Below are positions 13,501 to 13,593 of a DNA stretch of 13,593 nucleotides, piece after piece. Each line of letters starts with the position of its first letter. Position 1 is the first letter of the stretch. Source of the DNA: Pseudomonadota bacterium (GTDB lineage: Bacteria; Pseudomonadota; Gammaproteobacteria; Xanthomonadales; Xanthomonadaceae); assembly GCA_023423605.1 (NCBI GenBank), contig JAFAFF010000095.1:1-13593 (forward strand), written 5' to 3'. The notes under the pieces were generated by a model that saw only the letters and a list, made by a program, of their open reading frames with translations, was not told the origin of the DNA and searched no databases. The translations under genes and the position numbers were made by a program.

Positions 13501-13593
13501 TCAGTCGCGGCGTGCGCGCAGTTTTTCCAGCACGCCGTCCAGCGTGTCCAGGTTCGTGTAATGGATGACCAGCTTGCCCTTGCCGCCGCGGCC
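13501..13593 (-). CDS. parB: ParB chromosome-partitioning protein, C-terminal end only (cut by the window edge)
   Basis: Only the last 30 residues are inside the window: GRGGKGKLVIHYTNLDTLDG, then VLEKLRARRD and a TGA at 13501-13503. The GKLVIHYTNLDTLDGVLEKL pattern is the C-terminal dimerisation domain of ParB/Spo0J, which binds parS centromere sites and spreads to form the partition complex with ParA. The gene continues beyond 13593, so DNA-binding and CTPase domains cannot be seen. The next gene on this strand begins 10 bases downstream, with its ribosome-binding site overlapping the parB end. Confidence is limited by length, but the match is distinctive. Confidence 0.8.
   Translation of the reverse strand, partial: GRGGKGKLVIHYTNLDTLDGVLEKLRARRD

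Noticed and set aside
1..13593. CRISPR array, tRNA/rRNA, transposase or prophage genes
   Set aside because: I saw no regularly spaced direct repeats, no tRNA-like or rRNA-like sequence and no transposase or integrase motifs on either strand.

Overview
The window is about two-thirds G+C with dense, high-GC coding sequence. Gene content and repeats suggest a gammaproteobacterium of the Xanthomonadaceae (Lysobacteraceae), most likely Stenotrophomonas. The clues are a ParB C-terminus followed by sugar genes, a chromosomal czcCBA cluster headed by a small Cys/His-rich protein, and GTAG-ended short palindromes like the SMAG repeats of S. maltophilia. This is recognition by eye, not a database match.

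Layout. Positions 1-399 hold no gene I can support. A GT1-family glycosyltransferase (400-1614, +) converges on a short DnaQ-like 3'-5' exonuclease (1628-2137, -). Next is a divergent pair, a LysR-type regulator (2193-2636, -) and a Rid/YjgF-family gene (2745-3137, +), with a near-perfect dyad between them. Both genes look broken. The regulator has lost about half its length, with the C-terminal end fused in frame to the N-terminal third, and the Rid gene carries an in-frame TAG at codon 97.

Positions 3332-9378 (+) form a heavy-metal efflux operon: a small secreted Cys/His-rich protein, then CzcC (outer-membrane channel), CzcB (lipoprotein adaptor) and CzcA (inner-membrane RND pump). Together these would span the envelope and export divalent cations, probably Zn/Co/Cd. 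A perfect 14-bp hairpin at 9391-9421 separates the operon from a convergent secreted DUF885-family protein (9436-11211, -).

The right end reads leftward: parB (partial, window edge), a UDP-glucuronate 4-epimerase-like enzyme, a polyprenyl-phosphate-sugar-type GT2 glycosyltransferase, and a small membrane protein of the lipid A biosynthesis N-terminal (LAB_N) family. The last two overlap by one base. The set looks like the donor-making half of an envelope sugar-decoration pathway (UDP-GlcA to UDP-GalA to lipid-linked sugar), but the final transferase is not in the window. A SMAG-like repeat lies between this set and the DUF885 gene.

Nothing here is a plainly new defence or mobile system. The best leads are the doubly decayed LysR/Rid pair with its intact-looking operator, the parB-linked sugar cassette, and the Cys/His-rich protein that opens the czc operon.
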